From positions 10,865 to 29,245 of the forward strand of contig DNGI01000359.1 of assembly GCA_003486645.1 (NCBI GenBank): 18,381 nt of DNA. The letters are read 5' to 3'. The notes under the pieces are model-generated. The model ran no database searches. It saw only the letters and a list, made by a program, of their open reading frames with translations, and had not been told where the DNA came from. This document shows, one piece after another, positions 7,606 through 15,106 of this stretch. The position numbers and the translations under genes were made by a program. How positions within the stretch are numbered: position 1 is the first letter of the stretch; each line of letters begins with the position of its first letter. Source of the stretch: Cyanobacteria bacterium UBA11370. Its GTDB lineage: Bacteria > Cyanobacteriota > Cyanobacteriia > Cyanobacteriales > Coleofasciculaceae.

Positions 7606-8598
7606 CTAATTAATTGATTTATTACTCCGATAATCGAGATATTCTTTCACCATTAATTCACAAGAATTGGGTTCAGGGTTATATCCTAGCTCTTTCTTAG
7701 CTTTGTTAGAATTGTAGAAATCAAATCGATTAGAAAAATAATGTGTTCCATAGGGGACAGGAGATTGCTTTTTGATTAACTTTCCAAGTGGAACTAATAC
7801 CCTTTCTGCTAGGCCAGTAACTGGAGGTGGGATGAGGATAAAACTCCTCTTTACCCTAAGATTTTGAGCAACCATCTTCCCAATTTGGAGATAAGTAACA
7901 TTTTCGCCACCCAGAATATATCGTTCACCATTTCTTCCTTTAGTTAGAGCTCTAAAAATTCCATTAACAACATCATATACACTAACAACACTTACACCGC
8001 CAGGATAGTAATCAACAATTCTTCTTGTATAGGTTTTTTCTAGAATTGCAGGACCTCGAAAATGATTTTTAAAGGCTCCGAACATAAAACCTGGATTAAC
8101 AACCACTGCATCTAGACCGTTTTTACACTCTTTCATTACTATCTCTTCTCCTCTACGCTTTGAGATAGGGTAATTAACGGGACTGTCTTCTAGATTAAAA
8201 TGAAATGTTTCGTCAGCAGGAGAATCTTTTGGATTTAAGATCTGACCTACAGCCATTGATGTACTAACGTGTACCATTCTCTTTATTTCATATTTTTTGC
8301 AAGTCGCCACAAGATTTTGAGTACCTTCCATGTTTACTTTGTTTCCAGAGTCTTTCAGTTCGGGTTGAAAATCAATACAAGCAGCTGTATGAATAACTAC
8401 ATCTTGCCCTTCCACAGCCCGATTTAGACTATCGATATTCATGACATCTCCGACTACCTGCTTTAGGTTTAAACTTTTAAGTGGTGAGGTATCTGAAGTC
8501 AAGCGTCTTAGAATTGTCACTTGGTAACCTTCACTAATGAACTTTTGGCACAGATGAAAACCCAAAAACCCAGTTGCACCAGTAATCAAGACTTTCAC
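7606..8598 (-). CDS. NAD(P)-dependent epimerase/reductase (HpnA/DFR-like extended SDR)
   Basis: This is an extended short-chain dehydrogenase. The Rossmann glycine motif GATGFLG is at residues 7-13, the adenine-side acidic residue sits in GDVMNID near 50-56, the serine region is VSTSMAVG near 111-118, and the catalytic YPISK has Y143 and K147. VNPGFMFG further on is the usual substrate-side motif. The pattern resembles hopanoid-associated epimerases (HpnA) and dihydroflavonol-4-reductase-like proteins more than the UDP-galactose epimerases GalE or RmlB. In this setting it most likely makes or modifies a nucleotide sugar. The 330-residue length is normal. It is followed after 53 bp by the dioxygenase gene, and the two may act in sequence. 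Upstream is a MITE-like insertion that separates it from wzx, so it may now depend on its own promoter. The precise reaction cannot be told. Confidence 0.88.
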   Translation of the reverse strand: MKVLITGATGFLGFHLCQKFISEGYQVTILRRLTSDTSPLKSLNLKQVVGDVMNIDSLNRAVEGQDVVIHTAACIDFQPELKDSGNKVNMEGTQNLVATCKKYEIKRMVHVSTSMAVGQILNPKDSPADETFHFNLEDSPVNYPISKRRGEEIVMKECKNGLDAVVVNPGFMFGAFKNHFRGPAILEKTYTRRIVDYYPGGVSVVSVYDVVNGIFRALTKGRNGERYILGGENVTYLQIGKMVAQNLRVKRSFILIPPPVTGLAERVLVPLGKLIKKQSPVPYGTHYFSNRFDFYNSNKAKKELGYNPEPNSCELMVKEYLDYRSNKSIN

Positions 8599-8958
8599 TT
8601 ATCCTTATCTCCTGAAGCAAAATCATTCATTTTATGATATATTGGTAGTCTATAAAAAAAAAGTAATCGTTCCCACTTTTGATCTGTTAGTTTACCTCTG
8701 ACCCTAGTAGATCCTCTTATCTTAATCAATTCTTAATCAATAAGAAATGTTGAGATAATTATTAGGACTTACGCATTGACAAAGAGGCAGAAGTGTGTGA
8801 AAGATGCTGTTTGTCCTATACAACTAGGTATCGAATCATCAGCACTCTGATATGACTTACGCACTCAGCCAGTTCTGCAACGGCAAAATGAGGCTTTCAG
8901 CTTCTCAAACAACGCTCAGAACAACGAGACTTCGTTTCAGTGCGTAAGTCCTATTTAA
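8599..8958. other. Intergenic region between the epimerase gene and wzx
   Basis: The left half is AT-rich and holds a direct repeat of TCTTAATCAA-like units (8720-8740), read TTGATTAAG on the minus strand, upstream of the epimerase gene; it might bind a regulator but is not a site I recognise. A run of nine A residues follows GTCTAT near 8648-8663. The right half is the MITE-like element listed separately. No gene is seen. Confidence 0.5.
8763..8955. mobile_element. MITE-like element with 13-bp terminal inverted repeats
   Basis: TAGGACTTACGCA (8763-8775) and its exact reverse complement TGCGTAAGTCCTA (8941-8953) bound the element. TAATTAT lies directly before it (8756-8762) and again at 8956-8962, which would be a 7-bp target duplication if two extra T residues belong to the element; the AT-rich sequence makes chance possible. 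A second internal end, GACTTACGCACT (8854-8865), pairs with AGTGCGTAAGTC (8939-8950), so a shorter 97-bp unit is nested at the right side. No transposase is encoded. It sits between the epimerase gene and the wzx 3' end. Confidence 0.7.
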
Positions 8959-10299
8959 TTATCGTACCAATTGCATAATCCTGGACGCGGCTTTATAAAA
9001 ATTTAGAGAATGGAGGATAGTTGTTCCAATAACCTTTAAATCCTTGAATACAAAATTCAGCAAGACAATCACTAAAAAATAAGTAATCAGTGTGGCTATC
9101 GTTGCGCCAAGTGCGCCATAGCTAGGAATTAATAAATAGTTGAGCGCTATATTCGTGACTGCACCAATTACACTCAAGTAGAGGGAAATATGTAATTTAC
9201 CTTCTACAGCCAGGTAAGCATTTCGCGCTAAACCAAAGTTACTTCCAAATTGTGCCCATACATAGATTGATAATATAGTCGATGAAGCCGCGTAGGATTC
9301 TCCATAGAGTAGATTGATAATGTAAGAAGAAAAAATAGAGATTGGGATAGCAATGGCAATCCAGAAAAGGGACATTAAATCAAAATAAATTTGAAAATTT
9401 GCCATATATTCAGTGCGATCTTTCTTCTTTAACTCTACCAATTTAGGTAATAGGGATTGATAAATAATCATGGGAATGAAATTGAAGAGTTCTGATATTT
9501 TTACTGCCGCAGAATAAAATCCTAACTCGGTTGTTTCCTTTAATAAAGAACCCAACATTACCTGATCGCTAGAAGCATAGATATAAATTGCTAATCCCGC
9601 CAGAACCAGCGTCCAACTCTCCTGTAGTAATGTCTTGGCGCGGCTAAAACTGTATGTCCAACTCCTAAGATTATTGCCGTTTATCCGATAGGCAACAATT
9701 AAAGCTATCCCCCTCAAAATTGCCTCAGCTAACCTAGCCCAAGCAAATGCAATCACGGTGGCTTTTATCTGAATTAAACCAACTCTAAGAAAGGCGTTGG
9801 CAAGAGAAACTAAATTGTTAGCAACAACCGTATATTTTGATTGAAGTTGGGACTGAAACCAGTAGTCAATTGTACCAAAAGCCTGAAAAATTGTTGCTGT
9901 AGCTACGATTCCTACTAACCAGTGAGTGAGAATTTCGTTTGGTTTTAACAGCAGAATTATCCCAACTGTTAAAATTAGAGTAAGGATACCTCCAATAATT
10001 TGAAGTACAAAAGCCGTCCCCATCGTTTCGTCTTTACCAGCGGGATCACGGGCAATATCACGAATAACTATCGTACCTAATCCTAATTGAGCGATCGCCC
10101 CAAACAACGCAACCCAGGTAATGGCATACGTAAGCAGACCATAGTCTTTTGGTTGTAGATAACGTGCTACCCAGATCCCAACCAATGCTCCCAATCCCAT
10201 CTGAAATATCTTATCAGCTAACAGCCAGGATGTGTTACTGATAACCTGGCGTAAACCAGGACTAAACTTTTGAGTTAATGCTGCTAGCTTTTCCAACAT
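8959..10299 (-). CDS. wzx: Wzx-type oligosaccharide flippase
   Basis: This integral membrane protein of the MOP/polysaccharide-synthesis (RfbX) family flips the undecaprenyl-linked repeat unit across the plasma membrane. It has about 12 to 14 hydrophobic segments over 446 residues. The N-terminal region is characteristic of the family: NTSWLLADKIFQMG near residues 22-35 and VARYLQPKDYGLLTYA near 44-59, followed by QLGLGTIVIRDIARDP. The mid-section SSDQVMLGSLL (about 243-253) and YGESYAASS in the second half also match the family. The gene lies downstream of wzy on the same strand, with a repeat element between them and a MITE-like element after the stop, so its transcription may be partly cut off from its neighbours. 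One HIP1 octamer (10091-10098) lies within it. The family call is firm; the symbol rests on pathway context. Confidence 0.93.
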   Translation of the reverse strand: MLEKLAALTQKFSPGLRQVISNTSWLLADKIFQMGLGALVGIWVARYLQPKDYGLLTYAITWVALFGAIAQLGLGTIVIRDIARDPAGKDETMGTAFVLQIIGGILTLILTVGIILLLKPNEILTHWLVGIVATATIFQAFGTIDYWFQSQLQSKYTVVANNLVSLANAFLRVGLIQIKATVIAFAWARLAEAILRGIALIVAYRINGNNLRSWTYSFSRAKTLLQESWTLVLAGLAIYIYASSDQVMLGSLLKETTELGFYSAAVKISELFNFIPMIIYQSLLPKLVELKKKDRTEYMANFQIYFDLMSLFWIAIAIPISIFSSYIINLLYGESYAASSTILSIYVWAQFGSNFGLARNAYLAVEGKLHISLYLSVIGAVTNIALNYLLIPSYGALGATIATLITYFLVIVLLNFVFKDLKVIGTTILHSLNFYKAASRIMQLVR

Positions 10300-10675
10300 C
10301 AGAAGGTTTGCACCCGTTACAAAATAGTAGATTTTTTAGGATTGATTCATTCAGCCGAAAGACTACAAGCCAAAAGATTAACTATTATCTTACTCACATC
10401 TTGCACCATTTTTAATAAAGCTGTCACCCGCCAGTCATCCTAAGCGTGGTTAAAACTACTGTTTCATAGTTCATTCAAGTCGGTTGAAACTCAGATCTTG
10501 CACGCCTTGCAATAACCCGCCATCGTGGTTAAAACCACACCTCTCATAGTTTAAGTTGTCTAGCCTACGACTGAATAAGAGTTTTAGTCCATTTTAATGG
10601 ACTTTTGCTATGAGGCAGGGAATTTATTCCCTGACGGGTTATGAGACAACCTTGAGAATGGTGCAAGATCTGAGA
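10300..10675. other. Intergenic region between wzx and wzy, mostly repeat
   Basis: Positions 10300-10397 are the wzx leader, AT-rich with no convincing promoter. The remainder, 10398-10674, is the inverted-repeat element listed separately. No open frame of note is present. Confidence 0.6.
10398..10674. mobile_element. 277-bp inverted-repeat element next to the wzy stop
   Basis: ATCTTGCACCATT (10398-10410) is the exact reverse complement of AATGGTGCAAGAT (10657-10669). A second copy of the end lies inside: CTCAGATCTTGCAC (10490-10503) pairs perfectly with GTGCAAGATCTGAG (10661-10674). Two diverged direct repeats share CGTGGTTAAAAC (10445-10456 and 10524-10535) and a TCATAGTT motif. Internal palindromes include GTGGTTAAAACCAC (10525-10538), AGTCCATT/AATGGACT, and AGGGAAT/ATTCCCT. 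This looks like a non-autonomous mobile element or a compound of two. Its right end begins one base after the wzy stop codon. Confidence 0.65.
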
Positions 10676-12085
10676 TTATCTACCTTCTCCAGAACTGGAA
10701 CTATTGAAAAGTGCGCTTAACTCAACAGGCACAGGGTTCTGGAATTGAGAATTTGGACTGAACTTACTTTCTACCCGATCTAACGTTAATCTTGCTGTCA
10801 TTAAAACATAAAACATCCAACTTGGAGCAATTCGTTCTATTCCATTTTCGGTAATATTTGATATGATGATCCATGTAAAAATTACTAGAGGTAGCACTGA
10901 TTCGGGATTTTTATTACGAGTTAGATGCAAGACCGCATAATAAATATTTGTCAATAAAGAAACTATAAATAAAGCCAATCCGAACCAACCCAAATATAAC
11001 CCCATATCTAAATAACCATTGTGAGAGTGTTGGGGAATAAAGTTAGGAGTTCTGATCCCACTTGCTGGGTTAGCTTCTCCTAGCCAAGGTTGCCAAAAGG
11101 CTTGGTATCCATAACCTAGCCAAGGGTGTTTGTTGATAGCATTTACAACTAACGGCCAGAACAGTGTACGCCCAGTTAAGGTCATATCCTTGCCGAGTTT
11201 TTCTACTATAATATACTCGGCGTTTTCCGTGATTAGAATCACCAGAGAAACACCTACTGCTAAAAATACTCCCATGGAAGCAAAAGCTAATCGGGGAGGC
11301 AAGCGTCTGATAAAACGAAGAAATACTAATAGGGATATCAAGACTACTAACAAAACCTTACCCATCCCACTGTTAGCTTTTTGAACGCAAATAACGCCTA
11401 AAGCCGACAAACTCAGAAATACTATTCTATACTTGGGCGTAGCAACTGACTGCACGTACAAAAAAATAACGGCTAAAGCCATGGTAAAGCCAAAAGGATT
11501 TTTGTGACCTAAAACTCCACTCCATCCGTCTCCAATACTGGCTCTAAAAATTAGACTCATCACCAGTAATACCGTGTGATGCCATAGCAATAAATTAAAG
11601 AGTTCTTTCATACTATACTCTTTACCCACATAGGCAAAGAATAAAGTAATTCCTAAAAATACTATACTCGCTTTTAAGGTATAAGTAGGCGTTACTGACC
11701 ACAGAAATGATAAAGTCAAGAAAAAAACATAAAAACAAAAAGCTGGGTTCAATTGAATGAAGGAGAATAAAACAAATATGGAGTTATTTAAGGTATGTCG
11801 CAGCCTTGAATATAAAAATAAACAACAAATAGCATATGTACCAAGTTGCAAGACCATAGACGGCAAAGTCTTGTCAACCATATACAGCGTCTCTGGATTA
11901 AACTTACTCCATAGCCCAATCACAATACCGCTGATAGTCAGCATTAATAAATTGACACAAACTCGCTCAAAAAGCTTTGTCCATCTGCTATTAGCATTAA
12001 TTAACTGGAAGCCTATAGCGATATAGATTAACGCGGCTAAGGCAAGCAAACTGAGAATTAAAGGATTTAAAAGTAGCTGTTTCAT
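10676..12085 (-). CDS. wzy: Wzy-like O-antigen polymerase/ligase family protein
   Basis: This polytopic membrane protein of the O-antigen ligase/Wzy_C superfamily probably joins repeat units into the polymer on the periplasmic side. Roughly 11 to 12 hydrophobic segments span its 469 residues. The family hallmarks are present: GHKNPFGFTMA near residues 192-202, and HPWLGYGYQAFW near 320-331, followed by the large periplasmic loop ending in HSHNGYLDMGLYLGWFGL near 353-370. A polymerase and a ligase cannot be told apart by these motifs, but placement beside wzx, wza and wzc favours a polymerase. The C-terminal tail, ending LFNSSSSGEGR, is short and polar, and its stop codon abuts a repeat element, so the original tail may have been altered by that insertion. 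It diverges from wza across a 113-bp gap that must hold promoters for both. Confidence 0.88.
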   Translation of the reverse strand: MKQLLLNPLILSLLALAALIYIAIGFQLINANSRWTKLFERVCVNLLMLTISGIVIGLWSKFNPETLYMVDKTLPSMVLQLGTYAICCLFLYSRLRHTLNNSIFVLFSFIQLNPAFCFYVFFLTLSFLWSVTPTYTLKASIVFLGITLFFAYVGKEYSMKELFNLLLWHHTVLLVMSLIFRASIGDGWSGVLGHKNPFGFTMALAVIFLYVQSVATPKYRIVFLSLSALGVICVQKANSGMGKVLLVVLISLLVFLRFIRRLPPRLAFASMGVFLAVGVSLVILITENAEYIIVEKLGKDMTLTGRTLFWPLVVNAINKHPWLGYGYQAFWQPWLGEANPASGIRTPNFIPQHSHNGYLDMGLYLGWFGLALFIVSLLTNIYYAVLHLTRNKNPESVLPLVIFTWIIISNITENGIERIAPSWMFYVLMTARLTLDRVESKFSPNSQFQNPVPVELSALFNSSSSGEGR

Positions 12086-12198
12086 GAAATGACCTACGTC
12101 AGCTCAATTCGGTTTCTGTATTCGGTCTACAATGAGGATAATTCGTTGATGGATAAAATTAAATATTATCTAATTTAGACCAGGCAAGTAGGTGGCGT
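12086..12198. promoter_or_regulatory. Divergent promoter region between wzy and wza
   Basis: This 113-bp AT-rich gap separates divergently read wzy and wza and must carry signals for both. TATTAT (12164-12169) is a possible -10 for wza, but the only TTGA-type hexamer (12146-12151) is 12 nt away, too close for a normal -35. AGGTGG (12190-12195) just before the ATG at 12199 is a reasonable Shine-Dalgarno sequence. Confidence 0.4.
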
Positions 12199-13668
12199 AT
12201 GTTCTATGCAGATTTACCTAGACAACTTAAGCGACTCGTAATAGTAAGTCTGACCCTTTTAGGGTCACTGACGATCCCTTACCCATCTTCTCGTACCAAG
12301 GCTCAACTACCAACGTTTGAAGAGCCAGCGATCGCAAGACCAACAACGACCTCCCCACGCTATGAGCCAGATTATAGCTTAGGCGGAGGCGATCGCATTC
12401 GTCTCGATATTTTTGAAGTCCCTCAATATAGTGGAGAATACCAAATCCCGCCCGGTGGTGTACTCAACTTACCCTTAATTGGTAGTGTATCTGTCGAAGG
12501 ATTAACTCTAGAACAAGCATCCCAGGCTATCTCCCGTCAATATGCTTCCTTCCTGAAACGCCCCCTCGTCACACTCAGTCTCTTAACTCCTCGTCCCCTC
12601 AATGTTTCAGTTTCTGGGGAAGTGAATCGCCCTGGATCTTACGCACTCTCGCTGGTCGGAGGCGCAGGAAGCCAGCCAGGGGTGCAATTTCCTAACTTAG
12701 CACAAGCCATTGAGCAAGCTGGAGGAATAACCCTATCAGCAGATATTCGTAGGGTTCAACTCCGCCGACTCCAAAGGCTAGGTTCAGAGGATGTGATCAC
12801 TATTGATCTGTTGGAACTCGTCCAGACTGGTAATTCGCCTCAAAACCTGAAACTGCGAGATGGAGACACGATCTTTATACCCACCTCAACGAACGTTACT
12901 CTCACAGAAGTCCAACAAATAGCCGCGACTGGCTTTGCACCTAAACCCGATGAACCTCGCACTGTTGCAGTAGTCGGCGAAGTGACTCGTCCTGGCAGCT
13001 ATGTGGTGATTGGCGGAAATACCCGCACCTCTGAAAGAACCCTTGGTTTACCAACTGTGACAAGGGCAATTCAACTGGCTGGAGGGATTAAGCCTATGGC
13101 AAATATTCGACAAATCCAAGTGCGCCGACTCACGCGATCGGGTACAGAACAAATCATTGCAGTGGATTTGTGGCAACTCTTACAGAGCGGGGATTTCAAT
13201 CAAGACACAATTCTACAAGATAGAGATACGATTTTTGTCCCCACCGCTACAGAAATGAGTCCATTAGAGGCAACTGAATTAGCCACAGTCAGTTTTGCTC
13301 CAGATACAATTCAGGTGAGTGTCGTTGGAGAAGTAATCAGACCAGGTGTAGTGCAAGTTCCTCCCAATACTCCTTTAAATCAGGCTCTACTAACCGCTGG
13401 CGGCTTCGACCAAAATCGAGCCAGTAAGAGTTCTGTAGAGTTGATTCGTCTTAACCCTGATGGTACCGTTTCTAAGCGAACCGTGCCAATTGATTTAGCT
13501 CAAGGAATCAACGAGGAAAGCAATCCCATACTTCGCAATAACGACATTATTGTAGTCGCTCGCTCTAACGTCGTCAGGGTTACGGATAGCATTCAAACTA
13601 CATTACAGCCCGTAGATCGGGTGTTCGGATTTCTTAATATTCTGCGATTGTTGGGTATCTTTTTCTAG
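12199..13668 (+). CDS. wza: Wza-type polysaccharide export protein with three SLBB domains
   Basis: This is the outer-membrane polysaccharide export (OPX) protein through which the polymer leaves the cell. After an N-terminal hydrophobic signal (about residues 11-27) comes the export domain, beginning LGGGDRIRLDIFEVPQYSG near 61-79 and running to about 130. Three SLBB beta-grasp domains follow, each opening with a GEV-RPG motif: GEVNRPGSY near 140, GEVTRPGSY near 260, and GEVIRPGVV near 377. Unlike E. coli Wza, no lipobox cysteine is seen at the signal-peptide end, so it is probably not a lipoprotein. The C-terminal tail FGFLNILRLLGIFF is hydrophobic and may be the membrane-spanning helix or final strand. 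At 489 residues it is longer than E. coli Wza, as is usual in cyanobacteria. Two HIP1 octamers lie near its 5' end. Confidence 0.94.
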   Translation: MFYADLPRQLKRLVIVSLTLLGSLTIPYPSSRTKAQLPTFEEPAIARPTTTSPRYEPDYSLGGGDRIRLDIFEVPQYSGEYQIPPGGVLNLPLIGSVSVEGLTLEQASQAISRQYASFLKRPLVTLSLLTPRPLNVSVSGEVNRPGSYALSLVGGAGSQPGVQFPNLAQAIEQAGGITLSADIRRVQLRRLQRLGSEDVITIDLLELVQTGNSPQNLKLRDGDTIFIPTSTNVTLTEVQQIAATGFAPKPDEPRTVAVVGEVTRPGSYVVIGGNTRTSERTLGLPTVTRAIQLAGGIKPMANIRQIQVRRLTRSGTEQIIAVDLWQLLQSGDFNQDTILQDRDTIFVPTATEMSPLEATELATVSFAPDTIQVSVVGEVIRPGVVQVPPNTPLNQALLTAGGFDQNRASKSSVELIRLNPDGTVSKRTVPIDLAQGINEESNPILRNNDIIVVARSNVVRVTDSIQTTLQPVDRVFGFLNILRLLGIFF

Positions 13669-13677
13669 CAGCCGATG

Positions 13678-13706
13678 GTAGAGACGTTGCAATGCAACGT
13701 CTTTAC
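13678..13706. terminator. Hairpin after wza (dispersed-repeat type)
   Basis: GTAGAGACGTTGCA (13678-13691) pairs with TGCAACGTCTTTAC (13693-13706) with one G-T wobble and a 1-nt loop, starting 10 nt after the wza stop codon. The position fits a terminator, though no clean T-run follows. Very similar AGACGTTGCATGCAACGTCT palindromes are, as I recall, widespread in cyanobacterial genomes, so it may be a mobile palindrome serving this role. Confidence 0.55.
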
Positions 13707-13772
13707 AGGGTTTTGGCAACCTTGATTAAAGGGTGTATATTAACCGAATTTGGTATATAGCAGTTTTCAGAT

Positions 13773-13854
13773 CGGTGAGGTACACTAAATTTTCTTCCCC
13801 ACTCCCCACTCCCCACTCCCCACTCCCTCAAACCTAGAAATTTGTACCTCATCG
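13773..13854. repeat. Inverted repeat enclosing a CCCCACT minisatellite
   Basis: CGGTGAGGTACACTAAATTT (13773-13792) matches the reverse complement of AAATTTGTACCTCATCG (13838-13854) with a 2-nt bulge and one wobble. The loop contains four exact tandem copies of CCCCACT (13797-13824) plus a partial one. The block lies just 3' of the convergent GT-D gene stop and may end transcription. The heptamer is the same as that inside the gene at 17406-18221. Confidence 0.7.
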
Positions 13855-13871
13855 AATGCTGAAGCCCACTA

Positions 13872-14771
13872 CTACCAATAACAACCTTCCTCTATAGCAG
13901 ATACGTTTTCTGGTGTTTCGCTTTTTGATGGGCGAATCCAAGAATTATTATAAAATTTTTGCCCAATTTCATGATTATCCCAACGTTTTCCTTTAATCCC
14001 AAACAGAACTTGAGTTGCCCCTCCCAGATGTATCCCGAATTTTCCTAATTTCTTGGCATGAGCCACCAGCGGAACAGAGTATGAGCCAGCCCCAACAATA
14101 GCGACATCAAACTCTTTTTCTGACATCTTTTGTTTCATATACTGTAGCGCTTCTATCCAATTTTCAAACTCTGACTTAACCAGAACATCGGATAAGGGCA
14201 CTTTAATCGTATCTAATTCAAAGAACGGCAAACAGCGATTGTCTTGCCATAACTTGCTGCGATGCTGATACTGTTGCTTGATACTTTCGGTGAAGGGATG
14301 AATGACTAAGACTTTCTTGTTTTCTAAATACTGGCTCCAGGGTTCTTGATGATAGTACGGTTCAAGGGCACACAATTCCGTTATTTTAGCCTGAGAGGCA
14401 TAATTTTTGATGATAGTTGCTTCTCCCCGATTGAACCATACCGCCAACAAATCAAAGTGTTTTAAAGAATCCAGAAACTCAAGACAAAATGTATTAAATA
14501 TCTCCTCAGTTTGAGGAAAAACTCCAGCATTCCCATAAAGTGAACTCGCTAAACTGGCAGACCAAACCACCTTTTTATCTCGGTGAGTTTGAAAATTTTG
14601 AAGAGCAGAGTTTTCCACAGCACCGAGTTTACCAATGGCTATCGGTTTACGGCTTATTAATAATTCAGAAATCAGGGCGTTGCCTTCAGTGACATTCAAT
14701 ATATTATAATCTTTATAACCCAAATTTCTCTCTAAAAAACAGATTAAATTTCTCTTGAAGGGAAATTTCAT
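13872..14771 (-). CDS. Probable GT-D fold glycosyltransferase
   Basis: This resembles proteins of the GT-D fold (DUF1792-related) that occur singly in polysaccharide and glycoprotein loci. The conserved N-terminal motif is seen as AIGKLGAVE near residues 45-53, where relatives have RFGDGE-like sequence; here the acidic pair is reduced to one Glu. Further on come WSASLASSLYGNAGVFP (about 70-86), KVLVIHPFTESIKQQ (153-167), and the C-terminal core FDVAIVGAGSYSVPLVAHAK (221-240) with IHLGGATQVLFGIKGKRW (247-264), the most recognisable part of the family. It is 299 residues with no signal peptide or membrane span, so it is cytoplasmic. It is read against wza and wzc, which flank it, and probably was inserted between them. 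It would transfer one sugar to a chain or protein; donor and acceptor are unknown. The family call is moderate. Confidence 0.72.
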   Translation of the reverse strand: MKFPFKRNLICFLERNLGYKDYNILNVTEGNALISELLISRKPIAIGKLGAVENSALQNFQTHRDKKVVWSASLASSLYGNAGVFPQTEEIFNTFCLEFLDSLKHFDLLAVWFNRGEATIIKNYASQAKITELCALEPYYHQEPWSQYLENKKVLVIHPFTESIKQQYQHRSKLWQDNRCLPFFELDTIKVPLSDVLVKSEFENWIEALQYMKQKMSEKEFDVAIVGAGSYSVPLVAHAKKLGKFGIHLGGATQVLFGIKGKRWDNHEIGQKFYNNSWIRPSKSETPENVSAIEEGCYW

Positions 14772-14842
14772 AAAACCCCTACCTTTTCAAAGGATAAATA
14801 CCTAAATAAATTAGAGTTAGTGGGGAACAATTAACCCAAAGC

Positions 14843-14869
14843 TTGATTCAAAAAAGAAGAAGGTATAAT
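14843..14869 (+). promoter_or_regulatory. Candidate wzc promoter
   Basis: A perfect TATAAT (14864-14869) is preceded at 15 nt by TTGATT (14843-14848), a four-of-six match to the -35 consensus with a short spacer. Transcription would start near 14876, giving a leader of about 230 nt before the wzc ATG. Confidence 0.5.
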
Positions 14870-14875
14870 ATTACA

Positions 14876-15106
14876 TCTAGAGGCAGAACAATAGCAAGTC
14901 TCTTGCCCTAACTGGGGGCTTGAGCCTTAGAGCTTTCGCTTGATGGCTTCACCCAGCCATAAGCACAAACTTCATTGACTGGGATATATGTACAGAACGC
15001 ACTCTGTACATCAGTTTTAGCTTTTGCCTGCCCTGGACTGGATTAAAACAGGGTTGATAACTGTTTCTGAGGATCAGTCAACCCAACAATATACAGGTGC
15101 TTTACC
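14876..15106 (+). promoter_or_regulatory. Long structured 5' leader of wzc
   Basis: Three stems can be drawn. GCAAG (14894-14898) pairs with CTTGC (14902-14906). GCTT-g-ATGGCT (14938-14948) pairs with AGCCATAAGC (14955-14964), 10 bp with one bulged G. ATGTACAGA (14988-14996) pairs with TCTGTACAT (15003-15011), 9 bp with a 6-nt loop, followed by CAGTTTTAGCTTTTG. The last could be an attenuator-like stem, though its T-run is broken. I do not recognise a known riboswitch class. AGGTG at 15096-15100 is a weak ribosome binding site. Confidence 0.45.

Larger units (their letters stand above)
14772..15106. other. Intergenic region between the GT-D gene and wzc
   Basis: The 335-bp gap separates divergent genes. 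The left 90 bp must carry the GT-D gene promoter, which I cannot place. The rest is the wzc promoter and a long hairpin-rich leader, listed separately. Confidence 0.6.

Noticed and set aside
10483..10490. GTTGAAAC, similar to the end of some cyanobacterial CRISPR repeats
   Set aside because: It occurs once, with no regularly spaced repeats around it; it is part of the inverted-repeat element.
14876..15106. Match of the wzc leader to a c-di-GMP-I riboswitch
   Set aside because: The conserved core motifs of that class as I recall them are not found; only generic stems are seen.
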